From Sphingomonas sp. KR3-1 (GTDB lineage: Bacteria > Pseudomonadota > Alphaproteobacteria > Sphingomonadales > Sphingomonadaceae), in the NCBI RefSeq assembly GCF_040049295.1, contig NZ_JBDZDQ010000001.1:1364001-1428000 (forward strand): a stretch of DNA of 64,000 nt, given 5' to 3'. Position numbers and translations under genes: made by a program. Under the pieces are notes generated by a model. The model was not told the DNA's origin. It made no database searches and worked only from the letters and a program-made list of their open reading frames with translations. The stretch's first letter is position 1, and each line of letters begins with the position of its first letter. Positions 1 through 11,218 of this stretch are shown piece by piece.

Positions 1-351
1 AAGTTCACCAAGGTCTATTTCGACCTGCTGCGGACCTATCACGGGCCGAACATGATCCTCGAGCCGAGCTATGGGAACGAGTGGGCCTATATCCCGCACT
101 TCTACAACAGCTTCTACGTCTACCAGTACGCCACCTGCATCTCTGCGGCGACCTTCTTCGCGCAGTCGATCCTGAGGGGCGGCGCGAAGGAGCGCGACAA
201 TTACCTGTCGGTGCTGAAGGCGGGCGGCTCGGACTATCCGACCGAGATCCTGAAGCGCGCCGGCCTCGATATGGCGAGCCCGGCACCGTATCAGGCGCTG
301 ATCGCCGACTTCAAGAACGTGCTCGACCAGGCCGAGGCGCTGATCGGCTAG
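1..351 (+). CDS. pepF: Oligoendopeptidase F (M3 family), C-terminal part
   Basis: The reading frame is open from base 1 to the TAG at 351, giving the last 116 residues of a protein that starts before the window. The aromatic stretch IPHFYNSFYVYQYATC (fragment residues 31-46) followed by a helical tail is typical of the C-terminal end of zinc oligoendopeptidase F, which cleaves medium-length peptides in the cytoplasm. The HExxH zinc motif would lie upstream and cannot be checked. The family call rests on this conserved end only. The gene converges on the hydroxylase gene that follows, with 22 bases between them. Confidence 0.8.
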   Translation, partial: KFTKVYFDLLRTYHGPNMILEPSYGNEWAYIPHFYNSFYVYQYATCISAATFFAQSILRGGAKERDNYLSVLKAGGSDYPTEILKRAGLDMASPAPYQALIADFKNVLDQAEALIG

Positions 352-373
352 CCCATCGACGCTGCTGGCCCGC

Positions 374-961
374 TCATCCTGCGAGCCGGGCCAGCAGCCA
401 GTCGTCGGCGACCATGTCGAGCACGAGGTGGACGCGCGCGGTGTCGCCGCGATTGTCCACGCTGTGCGGATCGGCGAGGCGCAGATACCAGGTCTCGCCC
501 GCCGCCATCGTCACCCGCGTGCCGTTGAGCCGGAAGTCGACCTGGTCGTTGGTCAGGACGGGAACGTGGATCCGCGCAAAGCCGTCGGCAACGTCGAGGT
601 CGGGGTCGCTGTGCTGCTTGATCACCGATCCCGGCGCGAGCCGCATCAGCCGCACCGAGCGGACCGGGCTCGCAAAGGCGTCGATCACCGCGGAGAGCGC
701 GGGCATCCGGGCGCGCCAGGGGGTATCGACGAATTCGGTGGCGCCGGGAGCGGAGTAGATCATCTGGATCGGGTGCCGGGCCTCGGCGGAGGCGCGCAGA
801 GCGAGCGCGCTCCACTCCCCGTCGTAATTCTGCTTGACGAAATGCTCGGTCCAGTCGCCGCGCTCGAGGGCGACGAGGTCCGCGGCAAGCGGGGCCGGAT
901 CGAAGCGCATCGCCAGCCGGACCCGATCCGGGATCGGCAATTGTGCGTGCGCGGTCGCCAT
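374..961 (-). CDS. Aspartyl/asparaginyl beta-hydroxylase family protein
   Basis: The 195-residue protein resembles the Fe(II)/2-oxoglutarate aspartyl/asparaginyl beta-hydroxylase family. Visible features are KQHSDPD (H117), RIHVPV (R130, H132), DPHSVDN (H166) and RVHLVLD (R176), which fit the two-histidine iron site and the 2-oxoglutarate-binding Arg/His of the family. No signal peptide or membrane segment is seen, so it should be cytoplasmic. The ATG at 961 is preferred over an in-frame GTG at 976, which sits directly against the AAGGAG. The gene is divergent from the sulfotransferase gene, with 44 bases between the start codons, so the two probably share a control region. The substrate is unknown. 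Confidence 0.8.
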   Translation of the reverse strand: MATAHAQLPIPDRVRLAMRFDPAPLAADLVALERGDWTEHFVKQNYDGEWSALALRASAEARHPIQMIYSAPGATEFVDTPWRARMPALSAVIDAFASPVRSVRLMRLAPGSVIKQHSDPDLDVADGFARIHVPVLTNDQVDFRLNGTRVTMAAGETWYLRLADPHSVDNRGDTARVHLVLDMVADDWLLARLAG

Positions 962-1005
962 ATTAGCCTGCCCCACTCCTTCCCGGCCGAGGCTTATCCG
1001 ACCCC

Positions 1006-2133
1006 GTGACGAATGCCAAATCCGCCCTCGCCGCCTTCCGCGCCGCCGTGCTGGCCGATCCGGCCGCGGCGCAGTATCTCGCCGAACCGATACGGCCCGA
1101 TATTTTCGAGGCGCGCGCCTGCGCCTGGGCGGCGGCGCAGGGCGTCGGCCTCAGCCCAGCCATGCTCCAGGACACGGTTGCCGAGCCGCATCTGCTCGAC
1201 GCGTTGCCGCCGCTCGGCTGGCTGCCCGCGAAGATGGTGCAAGAAAACGCGATCGAATGGCTCCATTTCGCCGGCGTGGTACCCAATCATCCCTTCTTCG
1301 AGGAAGCGGTGCAGGAAGCCGCGGTGCGCCCGCTCAACCGGCTGCTGCGGCTGCGCACCTCGCTCGACACGCTGATCGCCGCGCCGCGCGATCCCGGCTT
1401 CGCCCCGGCGGGCTTCGTCTTCCACATGTCCCGCTGCGGCTCGACGCTGGTCTCGCGCATGCTCGGCGCCGCGCCCGGCCAAGTCTCGCTCTCCGAGCCG
1501 CCGCCGCTCGACGCGCTGGTCCGCACCCCCTTCGCGGATATCGGCTACCAGGTGGAAGCACTGCAGGCACTGGTCCACGCCTGGGGCCGCGGCGCCGACC
1601 GGCTCTTCGTCAAGCTGGATTCCTGGCACACCCGCGCGCTGCCGCTGCTGCGCCGCGCCTTCCCGGAAGTCCCCTGGATCTTCCTGCACCGCGATCCGGT
1701 CGAAGTCCTGGTCTCGCACCGGCGGATGCGTGGCATGCATACCGCGCCGGGGGTGATCCCGCTCGACTGGTTCGGCCTGCCGCCGGAAGATGCCACCCTG
1801 CCCGAGGCGGAGTTCGTCGCGCGGATACTCGCCCGGATCTGCGAACCGGCAATGGCGCATGCGCCCGATGGCGGCCTTGTCGTCGACTATGCCGCGCTGC
1901 CGGACGCCTTCTTCACCCGCATCCTGCCGCATTTCGGGATCGTGCCGGACGATGCTGCGCGCGCCGCGATGGCGGCCGCGGCCGGACGCAACGCCAAGGC
2001 GCCCGACACCGGCTTCGTCCCCGATCGCGATGCCAAGCAGCGCGAGGCGGATGCGGCGATCCGCGCCGCCGCATCGCAGGTTCGCGCAGCACTCGGTCCT
2101 GCGGCCCTCAGCCCTTCTGCATTGCCTCGATGA
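1006..2133 (+). CDS. Sulfotransferase family protein
   Basis: The 375-residue protein has a PAPS-type P-loop, SRCGSTLVSRML (residues 142-153), and a second nucleotide-contacting segment, FLHRDPVEVLVSH (226-238), as in sulfotransferases that move sulfate from PAPS. The first 130 residues form an extra helical region without an evident family. The start is a GTG; no better ATG is near. The 3' end overlaps manC, which comes from the other strand, by 26 bases. It sits divergent to the hydroxylase gene, suggesting a joint modification of one substrate, but that is inference. Such P-loops also occur in uncharacterised sulfotransferase-like proteins, so the true donor is not certain. Confidence 0.8.
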   Translation: MTNAKSALAAFRAAVLADPAAAQYLAEPIRPDIFEARACAWAAAQGVGLSPAMLQDTVAEPHLLDALPPLGWLPAKMVQENAIEWLHFAGVVPNHPFFEEAVQEAAVRPLNRLLRLRTSLDTLIAAPRDPGFAPAGFVFHMSRCGSTLVSRMLGAAPGQVSLSEPPPLDALVRTPFADIGYQVEALQALVHAWGRGADRLFVKLDSWHTRALPLLRRAFPEVPWIFLHRDPVEVLVSHRRMRGMHTAPGVIPLDWFGLPPEDATLPEAEFVARILARICEPAMAHAPDGGLVVDYAALPDAFFTRILPHFGIVPDDAARAAMAAAAGRNAKAPDTGFVPDRDAKQREADAAIRAAASQVRAALGPAALSPSALPR

Positions 2134-3166
2134 TCTTCTTCACTTCCTGGCTGCGCCCGCGCGGCAGGACGAGGATATCGTCGCCCGAGGCCACCACGAT
2201 CAGATCCTCGACGCCGACCAGCGCCACGCGCTTGCCGCCTTCGGCGCGCACCAGGCAGTTGGTCGATTCGATCACCACCGCATCGCCGCGCACCACGTTG
2301 CCGCCGGCATCGGCGTGGCTGATCGCGTGGAGCGCGTCCCAGCTGCCGACATCGCTCCAGCCCATCGTCACCGGCACCACCGCGACGCGCGGCGCCTTTT
2401 CCATCACCGCATAGTCGATCGAGTCCGAAGGGCTGGCGGCAAAGGCCTCGGCGTCGGGCCAGATCCGCGCGCCGTCACGACGGCCCTTCGCCATCGCCTG
2501 CTGCGCCGCCTCGAGCATCTCCGGCGCATAGCTCGCCAGCGCGTTCAGATAGGCATCGGCGCGGAAGAGAAAGATGCCGCCGTTCCAGGTGTGACCGCCC
2601 GCCGCGAGCATGGCCTCGGCCTTGTCGCGCGGCGGCTTCTCGACGAACTGCTCGACCCGGCTGACTCCGGGCGCAAGCTCCTCGCCGATCTTGATCCAGC
2701 CATAGCCCGTTTCGGGGCTTTCGGGGTTGATGCCAAAGGTGATCAGCCAGCCATCCTCGACCAGCGGCAGCGCGGTGTGGATCGCGGCGTGGAACGCTTC
2801 GACGTCGGTGATCACATGGTCGGAAGGCATCACCAGCAGCGGCTCGGCGCTGCCGCCCGCGGCGATGGCGGCAAGCGCGATCGCCGGTGCGGTATTGCGG
2901 CCCATCGGCTCCAGGATCAGCGCCTGCGCCGAGCTCTCGACTGCGCCGAGCTGCTCCTCGACCATATCGGCATGCGCGGCATTGGCGACGACGATCGCCC
3001 GGCCGAACTTCTCGCCCGAAGCGCGCTGCGCGGTCAGCTGCAGCATGGTCTGCTCGGCGGTAAGCGACAGCATCTGCTTGGGCTTCTCGGCCCGCGACAT
3101 CGGCCAGAGTCGGGTGCCTGATCCGCCCGACAGGATGACAGGAACGATCGGCTTCGAATCCGGCAT
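2108..3166 (-). CDS. manC: Mannose-1-phosphate guanylyltransferase
   Basis: The 352-residue protein makes GDP-mannose from mannose-1-phosphate and GTP, a precursor for exopolysaccharide and O-antigen. The nucleotidyltransferase signature GGSGTRLWPMSRAEKPKQ (residues 14-31) is complete, and a GNTAPAIALA segment follows. It is the short form, lacking the C-terminal phosphomannose isomerase domain of the long bifunctional enzymes, so isomerase activity must come from elsewhere. The ATG at 3166 is chosen because an AGGAGG lies 10 bases upstream; a longer open frame to 3289 has no family support. It is divergent from the sugar transferase that starts the PEP-CTERM-type cluster, which fits a role in that polysaccharide. 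Confidence 0.92.
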   Translation of the reverse strand: MPDSKPIVPVILSGGSGTRLWPMSRAEKPKQMLSLTAEQTMLQLTAQRASGEKFGRAIVVANAAHADMVEEQLGAVESSAQALILEPMGRNTAPAIALAAIAAGGSAEPLLVMPSDHVITDVEAFHAAIHTALPLVEDGWLITFGINPESPETGYGWIKIGEELAPGVSRVEQFVEKPPRDKAEAMLAAGGHTWNGGIFLFRADAYLNALASYAPEMLEAAQQAMAKGRRDGARIWPDAEAFAASPSDSIDYAVMEKAPRVAVVPVTMGWSDVGSWDALHAISHADAGGNVVRGDAVVIESTNCLVRAEGGKRVALVGVEDLIVVASGDDILVLPRGRSQEVKKIIEAMQKG

Positions 3167-3176
3167 GCGCTTCGGA

Positions 3177-3182
3177 CCTCCT
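3177..3182 (-). promoter_or_regulatory. Ribosome binding site of manC
   Basis: On the minus strand this reads AGGAGG, a perfect Shine-Dalgarno core, 10 bases before the ATG at 3166. It decides between that start and a longer open frame. Confidence 0.75.
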
Positions 3183-3326
3183 GGAAATATTGCAATGCGG
3201 CGAATTGCCCCTGCGGTCAAACACGCGGAAGCGGTCCCGGTTGCGTGGCGACTTCCAGATTCTTGGAATTCATGCTTTCGGGGCGGCATGTCGGATTTGT
3301 TTACACTTGTGCCCTACAGCAAAGCC

Positions 3327-4715
3327 ATGATCCGGCTGTTCAAGCATTATGTGCCCAATGCCGTGCTGCTGCTGGGCTTTCTCGATATCGTCCTGCTGGC
3401 GGTGTCGGGCGAGTTCGGCTGGATGCTGCGTGCGCACCAGCTCGGCATCGGCCTGGCGCCGGTGCAGACGCGCTGGCCGCAACTGGCCAGCTATGCGCTG
3501 TTCCTCGAGGTCGCGATGATGGCGGTCGGCGTCTATGGCGCTGACGCGCTCCAGTCGCTGCGCTATGCCACCGCCCGGCTGATCGTGGCGATCTCGCTCG
3601 GCGTGATCGGGCTCAGCGTGCTCTATTTCCTGATCCCCGAGATCGGCTTCTGGCGCTCGAACCTGCTCTACGCCATGGGCAGCTCGATCGTCTCGCTCAT
3701 CGCGTTGCGCATCCTGCTCGGCAAGGCGCTGGGCCACCAGGCGTTCAAGCGCCGCATCGTCGTGCTCGGCGCCGGCGTGCGCGCCAAGCGGCTGAAGGAC
3801 CTGTCCAAGACGCCGGGCGCGGGCTTCGTCGTGGTCGGCTATGTCGCGATGAGCGAGGCCAGCCGGGTGATCCCCGAGGCGATAGCCCGCGACGCGATCT
3901 ACAATCTCGCCGACCATGTCGTGGTACTCAACGCCAGCGAAGTCGTGCTCGCGCTCGAGGAGCGCCGCAACGCGCTGCCGCTCAAGGACCTGCTGCGCAT
4001 CAAGACCACCGGCGTGCACGTCAACGAGATCTCGACCTTTCTCGAGCGCGAAACCGGCCGCATCGACCTGGACAGCGTCAATCCGAGCTGGCTGATCTTC
4101 TCCGACGGCTTCTCCTCGGGGCGCATGCTCTCGAGCATGTTCAAGCGCGTGTTCGACATCGCGGCGAGCGCGCTCCTGCTCACGCTCACGCTGCCGCTCA
4201 TCCTGCTGCTCGCCATCGCAGTGAAGCTGGAGAGCAAGGGCCCGGCCTTCTACCGCCAGCGCCGCGTGGGCCTGTACGGCATGGGCTTCGACGTCATCAA
4301 GCTGCGCTCGATGCGCCAGGATGCCGAAGTGAACGGCAAGGCCGTCTGGGCCGAGAAGGACGATCCGCGCATCACCCGCGTCGGCCGCTTCATCCGCAAG
4401 ACCCGCATCGACGAGCTGCCGCAATGCTGGAGCGTGCTGAAGGGCGAGATGAGCTTTGTCGGGCCCCGCCCCGAGCGCCCCCAGTTCGTCGAGGATCTCG
4501 AGACCAAGCTGCCTTATTATGCCGAGCGCCACATGGTGAAGCCGGGCATCACCGGCTGGGCGCAGATCAACTATCCCTATGGCGCCTCGATCGAGGATTC
4601 GCGCCAGAAGCTCGAATACGACCTCTACTACGCGAAGAATTATTCGCCCTTTCTCGACGTGCTGATCCTGCTCCAGACGATCCGCGTCGTGCTGTTTCCC
4701 GAGGGCGCGCGCTGA
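3327..4715 (+). CDS. Sugar transferase, PEP-CTERM/EpsB2 type (polyprenyl-phosphate hexose-1-P transferase)
   Basis: A 462-residue membrane protein that should load the first sugar-phosphate onto undecaprenyl phosphate at the inner membrane to start exopolysaccharide assembly. The N-terminal half has four or five membrane segments and a CoA-binding-like region with IVVLGAGVRAKRL. The C-terminal third is a complete bacterial sugar transferase domain: FKRVFDIAAS, FYRQRRVGL, FDVIKLRSMR, RIDELPQ, MSFVGPRPERP and KPGITGWAQI. The opening MIRLFKHYVP is what I recall for the PEP-CTERM-associated subfamily, so the ATG at 3327 is chosen; an upstream ATG at 3288 adds 13 residues and neither has a good ribosome site. 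The stop overlaps the prsK start (TGATG). Confidence 0.88.
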   Translation: MIRLFKHYVPNAVLLLGFLDIVLLAVSGEFGWMLRAHQLGIGLAPVQTRWPQLASYALFLEVAMMAVGVYGADALQSLRYATARLIVAISLGVIGLSVLYFLIPEIGFWRSNLLYAMGSSIVSLIALRILLGKALGHQAFKRRIVVLGAGVRAKRLKDLSKTPGAGFVVVGYVAMSEASRVIPEAIARDAIYNLADHVVVLNASEVVLALEERRNALPLKDLLRIKTTGVHVNEISTFLERETGRIDLDSVNPSWLIFSDGFSSGRMLSSMFKRVFDIAASALLLTLTLPLILLLAIAVKLESKGPAFYRQRRVGLYGMGFDVIKLRSMRQDAEVNGKAVWAEKDDPRITRVGRFIRKTRIDELPQCWSVLKGEMSFVGPRPERPQFVEDLETKLPYYAERHMVKPGITGWAQINYPYGASIEDSRQKLEYDLYYAKNYSPFLDVLILLQTIRVVLFPEGAR

Positions 4716-6768
4716 TGGCGGCGTTGCTGCTCTGGCTGCACGCCCTCGCAGCGCTGCTGTTCGGGGCGCTGGCGCTCTGGTCCTGGCAGACCAGCATCGC
4801 CGGGTTGCCGCGCCGGCCGCTCGCCTTTGCGCTGGCGACGACGGCGCTCTGGGCGCTCGCCATTGCCGGCATCGGATCGGCCGATCCGGCGACCTGGTTC
4901 GCCGAGACGCTGCGCAATCTCGCCTGGCTGGTCTTCATGAACCTGCTCCATCGCCGCGACGCGCAGATGCGCCCGCCGATCGCGCTGGGCACCGTCTACG
5001 GCGTGGTCGCGCTCGTCCAGATCGCGGCGCTGCTGCTCACCTTCATCGGCTATGCCAATCCCGATCCGGCGATAGCCGCGCAGATCGGCAGCGCCGCGCT
5101 GCTGATGCGCATGCTCGTCGCGGTCGCCGCGCTCGTGCTCGTCCAGGCGCTCTGGTCGACGCTCAGCCCCACCGCGAGCGGCCCGCTGCGCACGCTGGTG
5201 CTCGCGCTCGCCGGCATCTGGTGCGCCGAATTCGCGCTCTACACCTTCGGCTATCTCACCGCGCAGTGGCGGATCGAGCCGCTCGCGCTGCGCGGGCTCG
5301 CCTATCTCGCAGTCGCGCTCGCCATCGCCACGGCGCTCCAGCGCAAGGGCGAGTGGAAGATCGAAGTGTCGCGGGCGGTCACCTACCAGTCGCTGTCGCT
5401 GGTCGCGGTCGCCGCCTATTTCGCGCTGCTCGCCCTCGCCACCTCGGCAATCGCGACCGTCGGCGGCGCCAATGCCCGGGTGCTGCAGACCGCCTTCGTG
5501 CTCGGCTCGACCGCGGCGATCCTCACTTTGGTCGCCAATAGCTGGCTGCGCGCGTGGCTGAAGGTCAAGCTAGCCAAGCATTTATTCCGTCATCGCTACG
5601 ATTATCGCACCGAATGGATGCGCTTCACGGAGACGCTAGGAGCCCCTCAAGGCGGCGCAGCACTGGACGAGCGCATCGTAAAGGCGATCGCCGACCTTAC
5701 CGACAGCCCGGCCGGGGTGCTGCTCGTTCCCGATGCGAGCGGGCTCGGCGTCGGCGCGAGCTGGAACTGGGACCGCACGACGCTCCCCGCCGCCAGCGAT
5801 GCGGCGCTCGCCCATCACCTCCACGCCACCGGCCGCATCGTCGAGCTCGATGCGGTGCGCCGCAAGGAAGACCATCTCGATGCGCCCGCCGTGCCGCAAT
5901 GGATGCTCGACCTGGCCGAGGCCTGGGTGATCGTGCCGCTGCCGCATCATGGCGAGCTCGCCGGCGCGATCCTGCTTGCCCGGCCGCCGATCGACCGCGC
6001 GCTCGACTGGGAGGATTTCGACCTGCTCAAGGTCGCCGGCCGCCAGGTCGCTTCCTATCTCGCCGAGGCCCGCGCGCAGGACGCGCTCGCCGAGGCGCAG
6101 CGCTTCGACGAGTTCAACCGCCGCTTCGCCTTCATCCTCCATGACATCAAGAACCTCGTGAGCCAGCTTACCCTCACCGCCCGCAATGCCGAGCGCCACG
6201 CCGACAATCCCGAGTTCCGCGCCGACATGATCGCGACGCTGCAGAACAGCGCCGAGCGGATGAACGCGCTGCTCGCCCGCCTGTCGCAGAATCACCGCAG
6301 CCGCACCGAGGCGCCGCATGCGATCGAGATCGTCGCGCTGGTCGAACGCGTCGCCGGGCAGCGCAAGGGCCAGCATCCGGTGGTGACCAGCGGCGTGCGC
6401 AGCGCGATCGCCCATGCCGACCCTGCGAGCCTCGAGCAGCTGCTCGGGCATCTCGTCTCCAATGCGATCGAAGCGAGCGCGGCGAACGAGCCGGTGACGC
6501 TGTCGGTCTCGGCCGATGGCGAGCGGGTGGCGATCGACGTGATCGACCAGGGCACCGGCATGTCGCCCGCCTTCATTCGCGACAAGCTGTTCAAGCCCTT
6601 CGTCTCGTCCAAGGACGGCGGCTTCGGCATCGGCGCCTTCGAGGCACAGCAGCTCGCGCATGCCATGGAGGGCCGCATCGAAGTGACTTCGCGCGAAGGC
6701 AAGGGCACGCGCTTCCGCGTGATCCTCAAGGCCGCGCACCCCGCTGACCTCGGGATGGGACGCGCTGC

Positions 6769-6772
<4 letters not shown>
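4715..6772 (+). CDS. prsK: PEP-CTERM system histidine kinase PrsK
   Basis: The 685-residue sensor kinase fits the PEP-CTERM-associated PrsK family. The first ~300 residues are mostly hydrophobic helices, an unusually large membrane sensor; a GAF-like region follows (about 330-470); the phosphoacceptor segment is FILHDIKNLVSQ with H476; and the ATPase domain shows LVSNAIEAS (N583), DQGTGMS and GFGIGAFEAQQ. It should phosphorylate PrsR, whose gene overlaps its stop codon (ATGA). The input signal is unknown. The gene starts at the ATG that overlaps the stop of the sugar transferase, so the two are probably translationally coupled. Confidence 0.88.
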
Positions 6773-8110
<1,338 letters not shown>

Positions 8111-8127
<17 letters not shown>

Positions 8128-10192
8128 GCGCCGGCGCGCCAAATCCTCGGGCTTCGGGCTGCGTGGCCTGCTGGTCATCTGCGGCGCGCTCGCCGTGCTG
8201 GTCGCGGTGCTGATCGGCTGGTTCGCGATCGCGCCGGGCCGGATGGGCAAGGACGAGTCGGCCGAAGCCACCACCCGCGCCGAGGCGCTGCTCAAGGCCG
8301 ACAATGCCAGCGCCGCACGCGACCTGGCTGCGCAAGCAGTGCGCGGCGACCCGGACAATGAGGACGCGCATATCGTCCTCGCCCGCGCGCTGCTCGCGCT
8401 GCAGGACGGCGTCGGCGCAGAGGGCGAAATCCAGCGCGCGGTCGATGCCGGCTATGACCCCAAGGCGGTGCCGCAGTGGCGCGCCGAGGCCTGGCTGCTC
8501 CAGGGCAAGGCCGACAAGGCGGCGCCCGAGGCCGACAAAGCGGCGCCCAGGCAGCATCTCTATGGCCTGCGTATCCGCGCCCGCGCGCTGACCCAGCTCA
8601 GCAACTTCGCCGGCGCCCAGGCCGCGCTCGACGAAGCGCAGCGCCTCGCGCCGAACGATCCGGCCGTGTGGACCGACATCGCCCGCTTCCGCTTCGCCGC
8701 CGGCGACCTGCTCGGCGCCGCCGAGGCATCCGACCATGCGGTCAAGCTCGCCCCCGGCAGCGTCGATGCGCTGGTGGTGCGCGGCGAAGTCGTCCGCAGC
8801 CAATATGGCCTGGTCGCCGCCCTGCCGTGGTTCGAGCAGGCGCTGAAGCGCGACCCCGCCCGCCACGACGTGCTGATCGAATATGCCGCCACGCTCGGCG
8901 ATATCGGCCGCACCGTCGATGCGCTCGCCGCCACTCGTCGCGCACTCGCCGCGCGCGACGGCAGCCCACAGGCCTATTACCTCCAAGCCGTCATCGCCGC
9001 GCGCGCCGGCAATTTCGACCTGGCGCGCACCATCCTCGCCAAGACCGGCGGCGCGATCGACAGCCTGCCCGGCATGATCCTGCTCGGCGCCACGCTCGAT
9101 CTGGAAGGTGGCGACTACGAGCAGGCGATCGGCAAGCTGAGCGATCTGGTCGGCATGCAGCCGATGAACATCACCGCGCGCAAGCTGCTCGCCACCGCAC
9201 TGCTGCGCACCGACCGCGCCCGCAACGCGATCGACATGCTGCGCCCCGTCGTCGCGCGCGCCGATGCCGACAGCTATGCGCTCACCCTCGTCGCCCGCGG
9301 CTTCGAGCGGATCGGCGACCGCGCCAGCGCCGCCCGCTATCTCGACCGCGCCGCCTTCCCGGCGACCGGCGAGGCCGCAGCGTTCAGCGCCGACGACAGC
9401 ACCGCCACGCTCGCCGCCGATGCCGACAACAATCCCGGCGATCCCGACGCGATCGTGCCGCTGATCCGCGCGCAGATCGCCGGCGGCGACAAGGCCGGCG
9501 CGCTCGCCCATGCGCGCGACATCGCCGCCAAGAACCCGGGTGCCGCCGCCGCGCAACTGGTGCTCGGCGACGTGCTGATGCTGATGAACCAGCCCGGCGA
9601 CGCCGCTGCCGCCTACAAGCGCGCCGCCGACCTGCGCTTCGACGAGCCGACGATGCTCCGCCTGGTCGAGGCGCTCGACCGCTCGGGCAATCGCGAGGAC
9701 GCCGCCAATGCGCTGGCGCTGTTCCTCTCGCAGAACCCCTCCGACATCGCCGCGCAGCGCCTCTCCGCGCACTGGCAGCTTGCGGCCGGGGACTATGACG
9801 CGGCGATCGACACGCTCGAGGACATTCGCAGCCGGATCGGCGACGGCGATGCCGCGCTCAACGCCGAACTCGCCGCTGCCTATGCCGGCGCGGGCGAGAC
9901 CGGCACCGCGGTGGATTTCGGCGAGGCCGCCTATGGCCTGGCCCCCGCCAACCCGGCGGTGGTCGACGCCTATGGCTGGGCGCTGTTCAAGGGCGGCGAC
10001 AAGGAAGGCGCGCTCGAGCTGCTCCAGAAGGCCGTGATCCTTGCGCCGAAGCACCCGGGTTTGCGCTGGCACCTCGCCCAGGTCTACGCCGCGCTCGGCC
10101 GCAAGCCGGAGGCGAGGCTCCACGCCCAGGCGGCACTCGCCGATCCAAGCTTCACCGACCGGGCCGCGGCACAGGCGATGGCGGGCGGCTGA
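8111..10192 (+). CDS. TPR-repeat protein, PrsT-like
   Basis: A 693-residue protein made almost entirely of tetratricopeptide-like helical repeats (about residues 50-690), anchored by one N-terminal membrane segment, LLVICGALAVLVAVLIGWF (about 20-38), after an Arg-rich start. That orientation places the repeats in the periplasm. Position right after prsR, with 17 bases of overlap, points to the TPR protein that accompanies PrsK/PrsR in PEP-CTERM loci. Those are usually described as longer lipoproteins; here there is no lipobox cysteine and the protein is shorter. It may be a scaffold for polysaccharide export; this is inference. Confidence 0.78.
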
Positions 10193-10372
10193 GAAGGCAG
10201 CGGTTCGGCCAGTCGCCGCATCATGCCTGCTTCTCCGGCGCGCCAAGCAGCGATCCTCGCTGCCGGCCCGACATCGTCGCCTCCGCGGCCTGAACGCCTG
10301 AAGCCGCACTGACAGGCGCTGATAGCCAAGTTGGGGGTGAGCCTGCGGCGGCGCCACGCTATAGCCACCGCC

Positions 10373-11185
10373 ATGACCGACCAGCTCCTCGCCCGCATCG
10401 CCGACGCGCTCGACCGGCTCGCACCGCCACCGCCCCCGCCCGCCGACCTGGCGGCGCACCGCGCCTATGTCTGGCGCGGGCACGGGCTGGCGCCGGCGCG
10501 CGTGTTCGATCCGCTGCCGATCGAGATCTTGCGCGGGGTGGAGACGCAGCGCGAGGCGCTGGTCGGCAACCTCACCCGGCTCTCCCAGGGCCATGCCGCG
10601 CAGGACGTGCTGCTCTGGGGCGCGCGCGGCACCGGCAAGTCGGCGCTGGTGAAGAGCGCGGTCGCCGCCGTCCAGGCCGCGGGCGGCCGGCTCGCGCTGG
10701 TCGAGGCCGTCACCACCGAGCTCTCGACCCTGCCCGAGCTGTTCGCGCTGATCGGCACGACCGACCGGCCCTTCGCCATCTTCCTCGACGATCTCGGCTT
10801 CGACGCGGCGGGCGATGCCCGGGCGCTGCGCTCGCTGCTCCAGGGCGGCGCCGAGGCGCGGCCGAACAATGCGCGGCTGATCGTCACCTCGAACCGCCGC
10901 CACCTCGTCATCCGCGACATCGCCGAGCAGTCGAGCGCGATCAACCCGCGCGATTCGGCCGATGACGGGCTCGCGCTGGCCGACCGGTTCGGGCTGAGCC
11001 TGGGCTTCCACGTCGTCGACCAGGACACCTATGTCGACATCGTCTGCGGCTATGCCGAGGCGCACGGACTCGATTTCGATCCCGCCGAGGCGATCGCCTG
11101 GGCGACGCGGCGGGGCAGCCGCTCGGGGCGCGTCGCCTGGCAATATGTGGTTGATCTGGCGGGCCGATCGGGCCGAAACCTCTGA
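10373..11185 (+). CDS. DUF815-type AAA ATPase
   Basis: A 270-residue ATP-binding protein of the DUF815 family. The Walker A motif GARGTGKS is at residues 83-90 and the Walker B AIFLDDLGF about 50 residues later; a sensor-like LIVTSNRRHLV follows. No membrane segment is seen. The N-terminal residues include a run of prolines (APPPPPPADL). The start is the ATG at 10373; a longer frame from 10331 has no support. The family is widespread but its role is not settled. It stands alone after a 180-base gap in which I see nothing, 33 bases before the following kinase gene. Confidence 0.82.
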   Translation: MTDQLLARIADALDRLAPPPPPPADLAAHRAYVWRGHGLAPARVFDPLPIEILRGVETQREALVGNLTRLSQGHAAQDVLLWGARGTGKSALVKSAVAAVQAAGGRLALVEAVTTELSTLPELFALIGTTDRPFAIFLDDLGFDAAGDARALRSLLQGGAEARPNNARLIVTSNRRHLVIRDIAEQSSAINPRDSADDGLALADRFGLSLGFHVVDQDTYVDIVCGYAEAHGLDFDPAEAIAWATRRGSRSGRVAWQYVVDLAGRSGRNL

Positions 11186-11218
11186 ATCGTACCAATCCAG
11201 GTTAAAAGACCAGCACGG

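Noticed and set aside
994..1932. Long open frame antisense to the sulfotransferase gene.
   Set aside because: The plus-strand protein has a correct P-loop and 3'-phosphate segment; the antisense translation has no domain.
3167..3326. A sigma-54 promoter before the sugar transferase gene.
   Set aside because: TGGAAATATTGCA looks similar, but GG and GC are only 7 bases apart, not 10. No other candidate fits.
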